Below, piece by piece: positions 6,068 to 6,093 of a stretch of 6,093 bases of DNA. The notes below the pieces were generated by a model. The model was not told the DNA's origin and made no database searches. It saw only the letters and a list, made by a program, of their open reading frames with translations. A program made the position numbers and the translations under genes. The DNA comes from Thermaceae bacterium (lineage in GTDB: Bacteria; Deinococcota; Deinococci; Deinococcales; Marinithermaceae): contig WFXV01000159.1 of assembly GCA_015490435.1 (NCBI GenBank), positions 1 through 6,093 on the forward strand, written 5' to 3'. Position 1 is the stretch's first letter, and each line of letters begins with the position of its first letter.

Positions 6068-6076
6068 AGGAGGTGA
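6068..6076 (+). promoter_or_regulatory. Strong ribosome binding site for the gene at 6080
   Basis: AGGAGGTGA is a near-complete complement of the 16S rRNA 3' end. Its AGGAGG core ends 6 bases before the ATG at 6080. It is by far the best ribosome site in the window and suggests the downstream gene is highly translated. Confidence 0.8.
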
Positions 6077-6079
6077 ACG

Positions 6080-6093
6080 ATGCGAGGCAGGAT
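6080..6093 (+). CDS. Start of an unidentified gene, cut by the window end
   Basis: ATG at 6080 followed by CGA GGC AGG gives MRGR and then the window ends. The strong AGGAGGTGA upstream makes this a real start. The basic first residues could be the n-region of a signal peptide, but four codons cannot establish that. Position and the heptamer pair make it the likely target of the SARP-type regulator. The product is unknown. Confidence 0.6.

Noticed and set aside
1..6093. tRNA, rRNA, CRISPR arrays, insertion sequences
   Set aside because: No tRNA-like clover pattern, repeat-spacer array, transposase motif or terminal inverted repeats were seen in the non-coding gaps, the largest of which is only about 85 bases.

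Overview
The window is very GC-rich and tightly packed, with every supported gene on the plus strand. The deduced proteins are rich in Arg, Glu, Leu and Ala and use GTG starts and overlapping genes. This style, together with a FemX-like peptidoglycan enzyme next to divergent Lpt-like envelope proteins, fits the Deinococcus-Thermus phylum, most likely a Thermaceae relative such as Oceanithermus, Marinithermus, Meiothermus or Thermus. The genus cannot be fixed from the sequence alone.

Bases 1-3299 look like one envelope-biogenesis operon. It begins with the tail of an upstream gene, probably ruvA, whose stop codon abuts the start of a FemX/FemAB-type peptidoglycan cross-bridge aminoacyltransferase (62-1096). 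After a 34-base gap come three exported or membrane-anchored proteins in overlapping genes: an LptC-like protein (1131-1685), an OstA/LptA-like protein with two repeat units (1666-2565), and a second, divergent OstA/LptA-like protein (2562-3299). The LptC/LptA-type proteins would form a beta-jellyroll bridge carrying a glycolipid across the periplasm, and FemX would build the interpeptide bridge of the wall. No LptB, LptF/G or LptD gene is present here.

Bases 3300-3384 form a regulatory gap. The next gene (3385-6042) encodes a large MalT-like STAND ATPase with TPR-like helices and a C-terminal SARP-type winged helix plus BTAD domain, in the position where MalT/LAL proteins carry a LuxR-type helix-turn-helix. 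A further gene starts at 6080 behind a very strong ribosome binding site, but only four codons are inside the window.

The most interesting signal is a pair of heptamer direct repeats, TTAAGGC-N4-TTAAGSC with an exact 11-base period. One pair lies just upstream of the regulator gene (3301-3318) and the other just upstream of the next gene (6028-6045). These four copies hold the only TTAA tetramers I find in the window. Two heptamers with a 4-base spacer is the arrangement known for SARP operators in Streptomyces, so I propose these as the regulator's own binding sites, implying autoregulation and control of the gene at 6080.
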